Origin: Clarireedia homoeocarpa
Lineage: Eukaryota; Ascomycota; Leotiomycetes; Helotiales; Rutstroemiaceae
DNA length: 64,000 bases
NCBI GenBank assembly: GCA_001465935.1
Contig: LNKV01000011.1
Location: forward strand, 188,743-252,742
Direction: 5' to 3'
Positions within the stretch are counted from its first letter, which is position 1. Each line of letters starts with the position of its first letter. A program made the position numbers and the translations under genes. Below are positions 47,132-59,740 of this stretch, one piece after another. Below the pieces are notes generated by a model. The model was not told the DNA's origin and did no database searches. It saw nothing but the letters and a program-made list of their open reading frames with translations.

Positions 47132-47646
47132 TGGTGCTGGGATGGGTTGTCACGAGGGATTTGAGGTGGATGGAATTGGAACTGGGACTGGAAGTGAGAT
47201 TGTGATGTGAAGGGGAAGTTTTGAGAGAAAGGATACATCGTGTATGATGTCTTTATCCTAAAATACTAGTATGGGGTGAAACTGAGTGAAGTCTCTTGAT
47301 CAACATTTCAATCCATTGGTTCAATCCGAACAAAACAACCACAGGGAGATAAAGATCATTCTGAGTAGTCAAGAAATGCAAGCTCTCAGGTGATGTCAGA
47401 TCAGCCTCGAATCATGACTAAGCAAGGTTGCTGCATCACGGCTCAAAAAAGTTTGGGAGACTTCAAAGTAAACAAACTTCAAAATTGAAACAACAATTTC
47501 CTATTTAAGAACTTCTTCTGTTGCATCAAGGCTACCAGGTCTGTGCAGCACATCTTTGTATGACGCGACTTCGATATCACCGGCACAGTCACAATTGAAG
47601 CAACCATCGACAAACGTGCAGCCTCGAGCAGGGCTCACTTATCACT
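47132..47646. promoter_or_regulatory. Bidirectional promoter region
   Basis: Up to 515 bp between divergent starts. It includes the 47238 ATG frame, which may be the 5' exon of the minus-strand gene. Confidence 0.4.
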
Positions 47647-49556
47647 ATGACCAGCATTGATGATTTGTTCAAGGTGCACGAATTTGACTCAATTATCTTC
47701 CAGAGTTTCGCTGACAATAGATTCTAGAAACCAGCCTTGCCCGGCAATAAACGCAAGCTAGAACCGACTCGGGATCCAAGTGAGCACTCGTTGTTCCTCA
47801 TCTCGAACCATCTCCTAACCAGTTTCTAGACCAGATCTACAAAGCCGCAAAGCTTTCCCCCGACAGCCATGCGAAAAGTAATGGCAAACAACCTGCGATA
47901 GAAGATGGCGATGATATGGAGGCCGGACCTTCAGCTCCGCCTGATGACGATGAGGACTATGGACCCGATATCCCAGACGATGATGAAGGACGGTTCTTTG
48001 GAGGCGGCATATCGAAAGATGAGTCGGAGATATTAGATTATATGGATGGGCAGGAAAGCGCAGAGATAGTGCCGGAAAAGATTGACTCGTCTTGGCTGCG
48101 GAAAATGGCGCTTAATTTCGAGAAGAAGATTACGAAGAATGCGGAACTTCGAGCGAAATTCGAGAACGACCCCCAGAAATTTATGGGAAGCGAAGCAGAT
48201 CTAGATGCGGATATCAAGGCATTAAGTATTCTGTCCGAGCATCCAGAACTATATGGCGAATTCGCAAAGCTGGGGTGTGTAGGGAGTCTAGTGGGATTGT
48301 TGGCGCATGAGAACACAGATATAGCGATTGATGCGGTGGAGATCATCAGCGAACTTACAGACGAAGATGTAGAAGCGGAACAAGAACAATGGAATGAGAT
48401 TGTGGATGCGATGATCGAGGCGGATCTGCTGGATTTACTGGTTTCAAACTTCGCGCGGTTTGACGAGAAGCTTGAGTCAGATCGGAGTGGAGTTTATCAC
48501 GCTTTGGCTGTGCTGGAGAACCTGGCATCGAGGATATCACTAGCAGAGAAGATTGTTCAGGATACGGGAATACTGAAATGGTTACTTGATCGAATACAGA
48601 AAAAGGAGTCCCCAGTGAGCCAAAACAAGCAGTATTCGGCAGAGGTCATGGCGATTCTTCTTCAGTCCTCAGCTCTGAATCGACGGAAACTATGCGATCT
48701 AGACGGGGTAGATATCCTACTTCAAATCCTCGCCGCCTATCGAAAACGCGACCCAATAAAAGGAACGGAAGAAGAAGAATTCGTTGAGAACGTCTTCGAC
48801 TCACTTACATGCTGCGTCGATGAAACGATCGGCAAACAAAAGTTCGTGGAGGCAGAAGGCGTCGAGCTCTGTCTCATCATGATCAAAGAGGGGAAAATGA
48901 GCAAATTCCGCGCCCTGCGCCTCCTGGACCACGCTTTAGGCGGTTACGCAGGAGGGCGAGAAGTATGCGAGAAGCTAGTCGAAGCCGCAGGTCTGAAAGT
49001 GATTTTTAGTACCTTCATGAAGAAACTAGACGGCCAGACAGTCGAACATCTCCTAGGCATCTTTTCTAGCTTACTCCGTCTTCTCCCAGCGAACCAAGCC
49101 GCGCGGATTCGCACGCTAGCGAAATTCGTAGAGAAGGATTACGAGAAGATTGGGAAATTGGTGAAGTTGAGGAGGGAATACGCGGCGAGGGTTGCGGTGG
49201 TGGATCAGCAGATTAGAGGGGAGCAGAAGGGGTTGAGTGCACAAGAGAGGGAGGAGATGGCGGATGAGTGGTTATCGAGGAGGTTGGATGCGGGGTTGTA
49301 CTGCTTGCAGACGGTGGATGTGGTGTTGGCGTGGCTGGTGGCGGAGGACGGGGGTGCGGAGAAGAGGGTGAGGGAGTTATTGGGGGAGAGGGATGAGGGG
49401 TTGGAAGTGCTGAGAGAGACGATTAAGGAACAATTGGATACAATGGAGGGAGGGGAGGATGGAGGAGGGGATGCGGAGGCGGAGGGGGATGCGGGGGAGA
49501 GTGAAGAAAAGATGGTGAGGGAGATGTTGGGCACGTTGATACAGTTCTTGAACTAG
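47647..49556 (+). CDS. ctnnbl1: Beta-catenin-like protein 1 homologue (CTNNBL1), armadillo-fold
   Basis: Nuclear armadillo-repeat protein associated with the Prp19/CDC5L spliceosome complex in animals. Exons 47647-47673, 47728-47779 and 47830-49556 code 601 residues. The N terminus MTSIDDLFKKPALPGNKRKLE is basic, followed by an acidic region (PDDDEDYGPDIPDDDEGRFFGGG). Family blocks include LRKMALNFEKKITKNAELR, KFMGSEADLDADIKALSIL, DLLVSNFARFDE, VYHALAVLENLASR and KFRALRLLDHALGG. The C terminus is acidic, then VREMLGTLIQFLN. The first coding exon is only 27 nt. With the U5 WD40 and PPIL4-like genes it is the third spliceosome-linked gene in the window, but they are too far apart to suggest a cluster. 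Confidence 0.93.
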
Positions 49557-51983
49557 TGGTGATGGTATGTATGTAGGATAGATGTAGCATTTCTTGGTGT
49601 ATTTACGTGGCATAACACAATACGGAAGCTTCGAATCACCAAGCATTCATTCATCCATCCATTACCTGCTCTACAATAGTCGGAAACATCGCACAACCAA
49701 CTAACTACTCGGTAGACTCAACTTACAACAGTAGTCAGGATCTTTCCTAGCCAGCGCCAGAGCAAGAGCCACACCCACAGCCAGTACAGAATGCCACCTA
49801 CAGTAAGTAGTAGTTCATTATTTGTTTTCCAAGAGGATGCGCCGCAGGGCAGGCGGGGTGTTCTATTTCGGTTGAGGTGGGATACAAGTACAGTTGGTGT
49901 TCGTTAGGTGGGTAGAGCCTGTTAGAGAAGGGGTTAGGTAGATAGAGGGGGGATAGTGGGGTAGGTAGGGAATAGATAGGTAGGAAATAGATAGAGTGGA
50001 GTACTGTAGTCTGCAAAGCGAGCGGGGCAGGACGAGAAAGAGTACTGTAGTGCACCCACCACGCACATGCAAACAATATGAGGCTCATTTCCGAACGACC
50101 GAACGAACGAGGAAACGAACGCTCGAACTGCTATTTGAGCCATCATATATTAAATTCTGCTTTCATATGTAATGCTGGGCTAGAAATAAAAGAAGGATTG
50201 AGGCTGAAGCTCATGGCTGCATAAGACGGAGGACTAATGTGTCGTTGACCGAGATCAGGATATTGGACCTAGCGTCAAGGTTCTCATGCATATATGAATG
50301 GCGGCGTAAGGCTTTTATCTGTGCAGTTGTTTGGTGTTGGTTCGTATTTTGCGGTCGAGAGGCGTATACGCATAGCATACGCACACGCATACACGATAGT
50401 AGTGTTCATCATAGCATGACATACTTGACACATACAAACACCAACAAGCGCAGTGCACAACCCCTCCAAATGCATGGTAGCAAACTCAGAAGGTAAGGCA
50501 GATTTTTCACTTCATTTCATCCGTCACAGTACGTACAAAGCCTGCGGCATTCCAGCGAGCCTTGTGCGGCTGTAAGTTACATTGGTGGTACCCTAGACGT
50601 TCCCGGTATATAACGTGGTGGAGACATTAATAGACAGGTGGGGGGGAAGATAAGATGTGCGTGCCATAGAAACCGGGCGTTCATGTAATGTCAATGCGGT
50701 TGGATGAATAGATGCATGAGGCACTTTTAATTCTCTGGCAGGCTTGTTGGCTGTGAGGTAATGTAAGCTATGTTATACGGCACTATGCTATTAAGTCCGT
50801 TGGCTAGTTTCGTGCAGATAAACAAGGAGATGAAGTATGTAGTTCATCGGCGAGGTTGTAAGTTAGTTATGTGAGATGTGATGTAAGATAAAGAAAAATT
50901 CCCAGTCACAGGGAAAGAAGAAGATGAAGTGAGGTGAGGTAAGGCTACAGAACTATAAAAGTGGGCAGAGATTCAAACCCCTTTCCTCGGAAATTTTGAA
51001 AAAAAAAAAAGTGCGGCTCCAAAGCAAAACAGGGGTTTCTACGAAGCGAGGTGGGTGATAGAACTATGATTCGTTTTCTATGCGGACCGGTATACCTGCC
51101 CCCTTGAGCATGTCAGGATATTTCTATAATTCTATAATAATGCAACGGGAGAGAGTGTTACCCTACCGGCTTTTCGCATATACTGATTGGCTACTGGACG
51201 GGATATTGAACAAAAGTTGGTTTTAGGGCGAAGAAAGACAGGGGTACATTGAATGATAGCCTTACGGTACTTCATGAGATATCGAGAGGGATTGTGCTGA
51301 GCTGTGTAGGTTTGACAAGCTGTAAGGTTAGATCTGCAATTGATCGGTACGCGTAGCGCGGCTCAGCTCGGTTGGATATTTGCATGATTCTTGTGTTGAT
51401 GCTAGGGAAGGCTTTACATGTTCATGATATCGTTCTCCTGTGCACAGTATTATGGTAAGATATGGTGTAAACAAGCGCACACTTATCCACTTCTCTGTCA
51501 CCCTGCGGCATATGCTCAGGGGTATTTTTTGGGAAACGAGGCAACAAACTGTGGAGTTGTCGCCTTATTTTAAATCGTGTAGGCTTGCATGATACATGCG
51601 TCTGTATGTCATCATTACCAATCTCCAAATTAGGAGCATAGGTATATGCCTATTGATGCTATAGACAAAGTGAGAAACTCTCGTTACATTACCCCGCTCA
51701 TTCAATTACTTTTTGATCTAGGCCGGGCGTAAGATAAGTGATCGACCTCTGCGAGCTTCGCGGGATAGGAGTAGAAAGGTAACGCAGCTAATATATCTAT
51801 TACAACATCACTCCGCACCGGAACTCCATGGCCTGCATAGAAGTACAGTTGACATCGGTTCGGATGTAAATGAACAAAGAGTAATATGATATGAGGACAG
51901 ATTATTCGTTGGGGAAATATGACAGAACTCGAAGTATGAACATGATGTGGTATGACATGATATGTACCGGGCCCCACCGCGGG
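49557..51983. other. 2.4-kb intergenic region between convergent genes
   Basis: No supported gene. A GATAG/TAGG-rich simple repeat lies at about 49930-50000 and a 12-nt A run at about 50999-51010. Short frames do not resemble known proteins. Confidence 0.4.
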
Positions 51984-54251
51984 CTAAGTACAAGAAAGAA
52001 ACTCCTCCGAACGCTCCAACCCAAAATAGAATCCGAGCTCAATATCCTGATACATAGCCTTCTCCATCCAAATCCACGAATTATGGCCTCTTTGGAACGA
52101 CTTCCAAGCGGCTGTTGCGGCAGATGTTGGGTTGAAAACTGCGGACATGGGACGAGATGCATATGCATGTGCGTCAGCAGGCGACTCCACCATGCTTGAA
52201 TATGTCTGTTTGCCCTTCCCCTTGCGGTCGATTCCGATAATCCTACCTGCTGCTTGATTATCTGCATTTGTTTGTTCTCCATAACCAGAAGCTCGCCCTT
52301 CAATATGTGGACCTTCACCCACACCTTTTCTCCTCATACCACCCCATCGCTTCAGGCCGGCCAATTTGATCGCTGGATCGAAGCTGATGAGTATGATGGC
52401 TTGGGGTCTACCAAACCCTCCAGTCATGTACACTAGATTTCTTTCATCGGCTGTCCCTTCAACATTGCCAAGGTGGGTAGGTGGATTCAATAGTTTGTAC
52501 AGTTCATCCAAGCCCTTATCCGGCATTTCTGGATCTTGCTCCGGTGGCCAGAAGGTAACTTCCGAGTACCTGTACATGCGGTGTAAAGCTACATCGAGGT
52601 CGGATGGAGGGGGGCATAGTAGACCGGCTTTCAAAGGGTGATCAGACGGATATACCAGAGGCGGGCCAAGCTTTCGGGACCCAGCCCGAAGACGTAAGCG
52701 CTGTTTGCCTTGCCAATCCGATGGTAGAGGGTCGTCCACGATATCGAGATACGTGGATGAAGAAGCATCGTAATGTCGCAAGCGAGATTTAGTAAGAGTG
52801 AATGTCTGATTTGAAGCACCATCGTCGCCGGGGTGGGTGTATTGCGGCAGTCTGGGAGGTGCTAGCATATGATGCGGATTATCACATTTCTTCAGGAGAC
52901 GTGTGATCGGATCGTTTGGAAGGCCAGTTAGATCATAAGCATCGCTTGACTCGCTGTGATCAGTTAGAGAGGTAGGCTGGTTATTCGTTGAAGAGGACCC
53001 AGACTGGAAACTCGCGGAGGCAGAACTATCCATGGTGGTGGAAAGTATCGAGGTACCAGCTGAGTAGTCCAATTCGTCGCCTTTTTCATAAGGGAGCTCC
53101 GGGAAAATAATAGGAGTCGTGTAGTACGTCCTCTGGCTTCTGCTTGAACCGTAATACCACTCTTTGCGAGACTCAATTATCCTTAATTTACCAGTACTTT
53201 CATCTTTATCCAGTCGTAGATTCGTCCATCTGTCATCGATGGGACCTTCTTGATGCTGTCGTCGCCACATAGTTCTATCCTCCGTCCGCTCCAAAAGCTC
53301 GATACAAGGAGATTCTAGAGGAAACCGAACACAATGATAGAAGGAAGTCCAGTCTATCTCTTCAACTTCGAAGGAAGTCTGGTTTGAAAGAGCGTAAAAA
53401 TATCCATCATGGATTTCAAAACATATCGTCGAGCCGATTTCTGATCCTACCATGTCTGGAAGATGTACTTTCTTATCAAACCATTGCCGTGATTCGAAGT
53501 CATAACCATTAATTGCCCATTTTCTATGACCATCTATGCCAACTTCCGAGTGCGTTCCATAGTACAAAAACTGACCATTATGACGAGCGAATATCTTGGT
53601 GGTGGACTCCAATTCCTTGACCACGATAGTTTCCCGGGGCTCAAGGCTAAAAGAAATCAGCCATGCATTTGCGTCCAGGCCGGTCGATTTGTAGACACAA
53701 GAGACTATCTTATCAGAGTAGTACAAAACTTCGAAGAGCCCGCTAGTATTACACGCGGCCTCTGCCGTAGCATGATTTACAATGGCCGGAATGCTAACAA
53801 CAAACTCGTCTTGCGCAGAATTATTGATATCCAAGATTCGTAGTCGGTCATCCAGTGTGTAACACAAGACACCATTGCAGTAAAAATATGCATCTCCGAA
53901 GCCAAGAGTTGCTACCGAGTAAGGCGAAGCTGTAGCGAAAGCTGTTCGTCGTTTGGCAGCTCGTCGCAGCGCTGATGCACTTCGCCCTGCAACATCTTTT
54001 ATGGACAAGGCTTCCGCACTAGATGGTAGCTTCGTCTATAGGATTCGTGTCAGCCACTTCTTAGTGAGATGCTGAGGTGGCGATGACCAAGCAAGATGGC
54101 TTACTTGTATGACGGACTTGCAGATGCTTTCTTCTGTGAGCAAGAATTTTAGTGCCTGACAAGTTTGGCCTAAATTGAAGACATCTTCAAAATCGATGTT
54201 TCCTATAATGTTGGATAAAACTTCATAAGGAAGAGCTATCAGACCAAACAT
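51984..54251 (-). CDS. F-box protein
   Basis: Candidate substrate receptor of an SCF ubiquitin ligase. Exons on the minus strand are 54251-54105 and 54035-51984 (732 residues). The F-box is at about 5-46 (LIALPYEVLSNIIGNIDFEDVF then LGQTCQALKFLL). It is encoded almost entirely by the first exon, so the large frame alone would miss it. The remainder has repeated short beta-like strands (YFYCNGVLCYTLDD, WAINGYDFESRQWF, GYFYALSNQTSF) that suggest a propeller-like substrate domain, broken by a Ser-rich linker (about 380-410). The target is unknown. The start is the first ATG; a stop lies upstream in frame. Confidence 0.85.
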
Positions 54252-55599
54252 CAGATCTTCTCGTGGCGAGGATGAGGAGGTCTATGTTAACTAGGGTTAG
54301 TTAATGCGGTCATGGACAGGGACGATATGAAAGACTTGCAAGTGAGGAAGCCTAAAGGAGGAGAGGAGCAGAGTTGAATGGATGATTTATTATTCGCTTT
54401 GAAGAGAGGCGAAACCAAGGATGAAACCACGCCATTATGTATCGACGGGTCTAAAGAGCCTCTCATGCGGCTTAAATATGTTCCAGGAGATGTAGGGGTA
54501 TGCATTCGAGGTCTACTCCGTCCAGAAAGTAGTAATACATCCCAAAAGAATTGTTGGCAGTTTTGTGGGGTGTCATTTGAAACTAGCTTGCAACGCGGAG
54601 CCTCATTAAGTTAACACGAGGGAGAGTTCGCTATGTGGTTCCACAAGTACAAACAGGGGTCGGTGCTATCTACACCAAGATAGGATTGGTTTTTGCGCAA
54701 GCATGTGAACAAAAACCATGAGGCTCCGTTTCTTCTTTTGGATGGATGTGGATATGTTCGGATTCCCGTGTAAAATGACTTACTCAACTTGTCAGAAATC
54801 ATATTGGCATGTCGCCCGGAGCAAAAAGCGGTCCGAATATCCAAGGGGATGGATGACTGTGGCTACACCGGCCTCACCCGTAACTCACTCAACAAAAGGT
54901 GGGCTCAGGTAGTCTTGAGGGTTTGTAGCTGATTCATTTTAACGGGCACAAGGCCCTTATTTATGTTCTACTACTACAGCTCTGAATCCTCCCTTAATCA
55001 GCCGATGTCGAGCATCCAATTTGAGCATCCAATCCCACATCGGTCATATGTCGGTCGCTTCTGGCGACAATGACATACCCCACCTTTTTTATTGAGGCTC
55101 AATCGGGTGCTGTGGCAGGCTCCTTGCATTTGCATTTGCATTTGCATGCTGCGAACTCATCTTTGATTTGCCCTGGTTCTACCCCGATCCAAGACACGTG
55201 AGACACGGTGGTTACAACACCAAAAACGTGCCTGAGGCTGCCTTCGACTTTATCTCCTAATTTCATCTACTAGCACAATGTCAGAGTGAATCTGAGCTAA
55301 TTACCGACCAATCCTGACGGGAGCAAATACGCTCGAGACAAGCGAATCGGAGATTGGTGTTACAAGAAATAGAGATATACGAATTATTACGATCCATACA
55401 AGCCGTGATAGCGCGTAAATGCTGCTACGTGCAACCCTTTCAGGCGAGCATAAAAACTCATCTGGGAGCCAGTCTTTGACAATACGCTCGGGTTTCCAGT
55501 ATTTGCCCTTCAGATTGAACATCCTCGCGCCCAAGAGCCATCAGACCAGTGGCAACACCGCTGAGCCACGTCAGTACCATGCCAGAGCCATGAAACACT
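54252..55599. other. Intergenic
   Basis: Promoter of the F-box gene at the left. (TTGCAT)n short array at about 55128-55150. No gene supported. Confidence 0.4.
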
Positions 55600-56140
55600 G
55601 ACGATGTCTATTCGGTTGGAGGTGGACCCTGCCTAACTCCACGGCCCGTCTTCATCTTTACTGCTGAACGATGTGTAAGTTCTAAAAATACTCGTCCTAC
55701 TAATGACATCAGGTCAGCAGTGACTCCCATTGTCCCCAGCCACATGTTCTTCACCAACGAGCCATCAGCATCTTCTCCCCAGAATGAAGGGCTGAAGGAG
55801 ACTGGAAGGACTTTCCCTCGAGAATCATTACCTTTTTAGAAGCGCCTAGAAACCGACACTCTTTCAAGATAGTGTGTGGTATGCTTGCTCCTGACTTGCC
55901 AGATCCAACCATCACTATATCCTTGAAAGCGTAATTTTTTCGGACTGAATGTCACCAGCTTCGGGTGCAAAGACTGCCGTTGCCAAAACGAAGTGGTGGG
56001 ATTCGGACACGGCAATTGAGGTGCTTCGGAACATGCTCGCGCCTGGTTGAAAATTTCACTGGCCGCAGCTTTCGAAGAGTAAAGTCCTTGAAGGCCGAAG
56101 TATGCATGACGTATATATGAGATGAGACTGCCCATTGTAA
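55600..56140 (-). pseudogene. FAD-dependent oxidoreductase relic
   Basis: On the minus strand, one frame (56050-55930) reads APQLPCPNPTTSFWQ, the entry motif of fungal DAO-type oxidoreductases. A neighbouring frame from about 55920 then reads DIVMVGSGKSGASIPHTIL and KKVMILEG, the Gly-rich nucleotide-binding turn and the acid-ended strand of a Rossmann fold. A one-base shift separates the two, and stops follow soon after. Nothing beyond the first domain is recognisable. The assignment rests on motif order only. Confidence 0.5.
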
Positions 56141-56541
56141 GTAGGGTGGTAATTTTTGGTGATTGGTGATGAGGTATAAGAAGTTAGATCATCCTCGCGC
56201 AGAGTGAATACCTCGTCTAAAGGGTGCTGATTGATTCGTGTGAACCGGGTAAATACAGTATATACGGAGGTCGCCTTCATTATGGGCAAGACTTTCGGGA
56301 TCCATAGGTTGTTTAAAAGCTTATAGCCTGTAAAAGCCAAAATCCATGGCGCTAATAGGCTTGAATTGTAGCTGCCCACATGGCCAGGATGCAATAACAG
56401 TAGCGAACCTTAGGCCTATTTAGAAGCAACCACACGATCCTTGCAGGTTGTGCATCAAGAGCCGAAGCAAAGCCTTTGGTCCCTGCATGAATAGCCACAC
56501 CTTGTGACAGTCGTAGAAAGGACCTTTGGTATTCCCTTGGG

Positions 56542-57285
56542 TGCCAACTACTCGCGACTTCAACAAGAATAAGGTAGGGAGGTCGCGTATAGCACTCAAG
56601 GGGATAAATAGTAGGCGAGGTGGGCGATAGACTCCTAAGGAGCAGCAACTTGGAGGCACTGTGTGCAAACGAGCTGAGTGCTTCTTGAGCACTTAGAACT
56701 CAATACACCGGCATTGCGGAAATTTAAGCTTTACGACCAAAACATGTTCTCGCTTAGGCATAGCCTACGGCTAAGCCCATCGGCTTGTGTGCAGGGATCG
56801 CGTGATTCATCCTGAATTTGAGAAAACCTCGAAACTTCGTAACGTCGCCCTCAGTCCAATAGCGAATCCTAAGCTTAACTTCACAACACCAGCGGCAGGT
56901 TTCATTCTGCTGGCGAATTCTGCCGGTAATGCAAATTGTGAGTGCCTCTGCTAAATTTCTTAGGTTGAGTAACTTCTAATCCCTCAAATCTGGAGAGCTA
57001 AAAAAGCTTAGTGTTTTACTACCAAGGAAGCTCCCGATCACTTAGTAGGATTTTGTATTTGGGTTCAAATCGATAATACACTTTCATTCGTGAACTGTCT
57101 TCGAAAGATGCGCCGAGCAGCTGGGCCGCAGCTATGCCACTGCATGTATATATGATACATCTTGTATCCTCACTAGGGATGAATGACATAGAACTCTACT
57201 CCATCCTCTTGAGTGCTAACTACCCGCGACCTCAGCAAAATGAAGGTGGGGAAGTCGCGTATGACATTCAGGGGATAGGTTCGTT
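56542..57285. repeat. Diverged direct repeat of about 70 bp (mobile-element relic?)
   Basis: 56542-56610 and 57213-57285 match over about 70 bp with differences that are mostly transitions, such as CTACTCGCGAC versus CTACCCGCGAC and GGGAGGTCGCGTAT versus GGGAAGTCGCGTAT. On the minus strand both can be read as IRDxPTxxLLxSRVVxTQ. This suggests two decayed copies of one coding repeat. Confidence 0.55.
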
Positions 57286-58190
57286 CAAATGACAGCTGAG
57301 TAGCTCCGAAAATCCCGTCGAGATGTTCTTGTAGTCGAAGGATATTTCACCAAAACGCCTTGCAAAATGACCACAGAAATATATATATGCATTCTTGCAG
57401 TCATATTAGGCCCCTTCCTCCTGCGGAGCGAGAGTGAAGTCATTCAGTTCGAGGTAGCAGTTGAAATCATTATCTGGAAGTGGAGAACGCTTAGCATCCA
57501 TTATATAGGATTTTCATTACATTGTCAAGCATACAATACAGTCAGGTTTGGATTTTTTATACTTTAGTCTACAAGGAAAATAGATTTGCATGCAAATTTC
57601 ACCGCTTTCTCATATGTACTTGCTTCTCGGCCTCCGCTACGCCTTTTCATACTACGTGCCCCCAACAATAGGAATAGATCTCGCGGTCCTTGTGAGTATG
57701 GCGGATTAAGCGAGTTTTGCTGGGGGCTAGCTTGTCAATTAGCGTCGACTAGAAAGTCCCTAGAGACCACCGTCAATGGATACAGATTGAATAGAAACAA
57801 TTGCAGACATATATATTTGGCCATTGATAGGAGTATGTTCTTTATCTTTCGTGCGGGAAATTAAAAGAAATTACCTGTGAACTATCAGTGCATATGCAAA
57901 GAAGCTTTGAGATCAAGTCACCGGATTTTGCCGGAGGCTTTTCAGATTGTCGTAAAACCAGACAATGATGACATTAGAAGATGTTCTTGGCCAGGAAATT
58001 TCAGATTATCACTCTCTACTTTATGCCACAAGTTGTGAGGATTGCATTGTAACTTTCAGATGAGGCTAAGCCGCTAAGCCTTACCGCTCTGATGGATATA
58101 ATAACATATTCGTAGCACGTTACCATTCGTTCCTTGCTTGTCGAAATTATTTGATTCTACTCGTCTATCTACAATCCCACCAACCAAAAG
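57286..58190. other. Gene-poor AT-rich stretch
   Basis: Short frames only; nothing recognised. Confidence 0.35.
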
Positions 58191-58199
58191 TTCTCACCC

Positions 58200-59740
58200 A
58201 GCAACTTTCAGTAGAACCATGCGAGAGACTCATGAGGGCTATCGGTCCTTTGACAAGCGCCATCGCTTGTGCTGCCGCGAGCGGTGTCGAACGAGTCGAA
58301 TGAAGGCGCGTGAGCGACCATGCCCTAATTTGGAGCAGAAAGGCTCGTGTTGATTTTATTTGACCAGTGTGACGGTAGACGGCCATGCTCTGCGTGTAAA
58401 TCCCGCTGCATTCAGTGCCAAGAAAAAGCGCCGCTTCCTATACGCTATGAAATCCTGAGCCCGATACATTTCCCAGCAGCGTTAGTTGCATCTGCTGCTT
58501 GGGCGAAGGGCCAATTAAGATCTGTGGTAGAATACCTCCATCTAACCCAGCAACTCGTGGGGGGTTCTTCCCCGATAACCAGACCGTTCAAAACTAGCTG
58601 TTTCTTGCGGCTGGCTCACGAAAATAAATATATCCAGAATGCTACAGTTGCGATCGGCGCCGCGTATGCAATCCATAGTCAGCAAGTGACACAGGATACA
58701 GATGAAAGCAGCCCTTGTTGACTCTCTCCAGCGAAAAATTTACGCTAAGCTTCAATTGCGGCTACATATGCCTGATCCGCACCTCGACCCTTTACTACTT
58801 CTACTCACAGTTCTGTTATGTAATTTACAGGTATGAGAACATCTAATCAAAATTCATTCCCCCACTAAACCAGAAATACTTAGTTGATGACTACAGGATC
58901 CACCAGCATCTGTCTTCAACTTTTAGATCAGATTTCCGTCCATGTTGTAACACCTGGAGGTGGTTTTCAGGAGAGCTGGAAGAGACCATAATTTTGCTCT
59001 TTCGAGTGTTCCATGGAATGGGAAGCTTGCAATGCGATCAAAGCACCGGATTCTCTGATCGAAATTGGGACAGAACTATCTCTGAAGCCAGCTTTTTACA
59101 ATGAAGTGAAGGCTGAGACCTAGACGTTTTCATTTGTGAACACTTCTGTTGTTTTATTGATCGTGTAACGAAGTGGCAAGCGACGTTATCGTTATAGATC
59201 AAGCCTTGGAGCTTATGAAGACTCTGAATCAAGTTTAGCAGTTCTCAGTGAGCTCCAAACTTTCTATGGATAGTGCATTTGATACGTTCTTTGATTATTA
59301 CTTCTGCATCAAAATTGGCACTCTTCGCATGTTCTCCCACTTTCCTTGGCAGACGGTTCCTTTTTCAAGGGTGGATTTTCAGGTATCAAGGGCTCAGGAT
59401 TATGCTGTTATAGAATTGGAATATATAGAGAATATACTGAAGCACGCTGGTCTTGGGGCAATTCATTATACCCCCCATATTGGAACTATTGCGCTTGAGA
59501 TACGGGACCTCGAAGCCCGGTAACGTGTTATTTCACTACTACACAAAATCAGGGATAAAGGATTCAAAGTGGCGGATACTTTCAACCCTAACATAGAGCT
59601 AGCCTGGAGTGCTCCTCAGTCTGCAACACAGAATAGTAAACTCTACAACTCTAGATATGAGAGCACACCGCATCAGCTTCATTTTGGGCGTTAGACTTGG
59701 GAAGCTCCGTTATCTTGGAAATACGCTTTCTAATATAATT
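58200..59740 (+). pseudogene. Zn2Cys6 transcription-factor relic
   Basis: At 58360-58430 the frame reads QCDGRRPCSACKSRCIQCQ, the second half of a binuclear zinc cluster. The first half upstream (about 58260-58320) is damaged. An SPIHFPAALVASAAWA and VVEYLHLTQQLV stretch and ALVDSLQRKIYAKLQL lie in different frames, as do later segments LGAIHYTPHIGTIALEIRDL and IRDKGFKVADTFNPNIELAW near 59460-59610. Many stops and shifts separate them. The order is that of a fungal regulator of about 500 residues. It is not likely to make a working protein. Confidence 0.5.

Noticed and set aside
46298..47210. Several plus frames opposite the conserved fungal protein
   Set aside because: The minus strand shows the conserved blocks and a clean intron.
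57060..57080. GGGTTCAAATC string resembling a tRNA T-arm
   Set aside because: No matching acceptor, D or anticodon arms could be folded around it.
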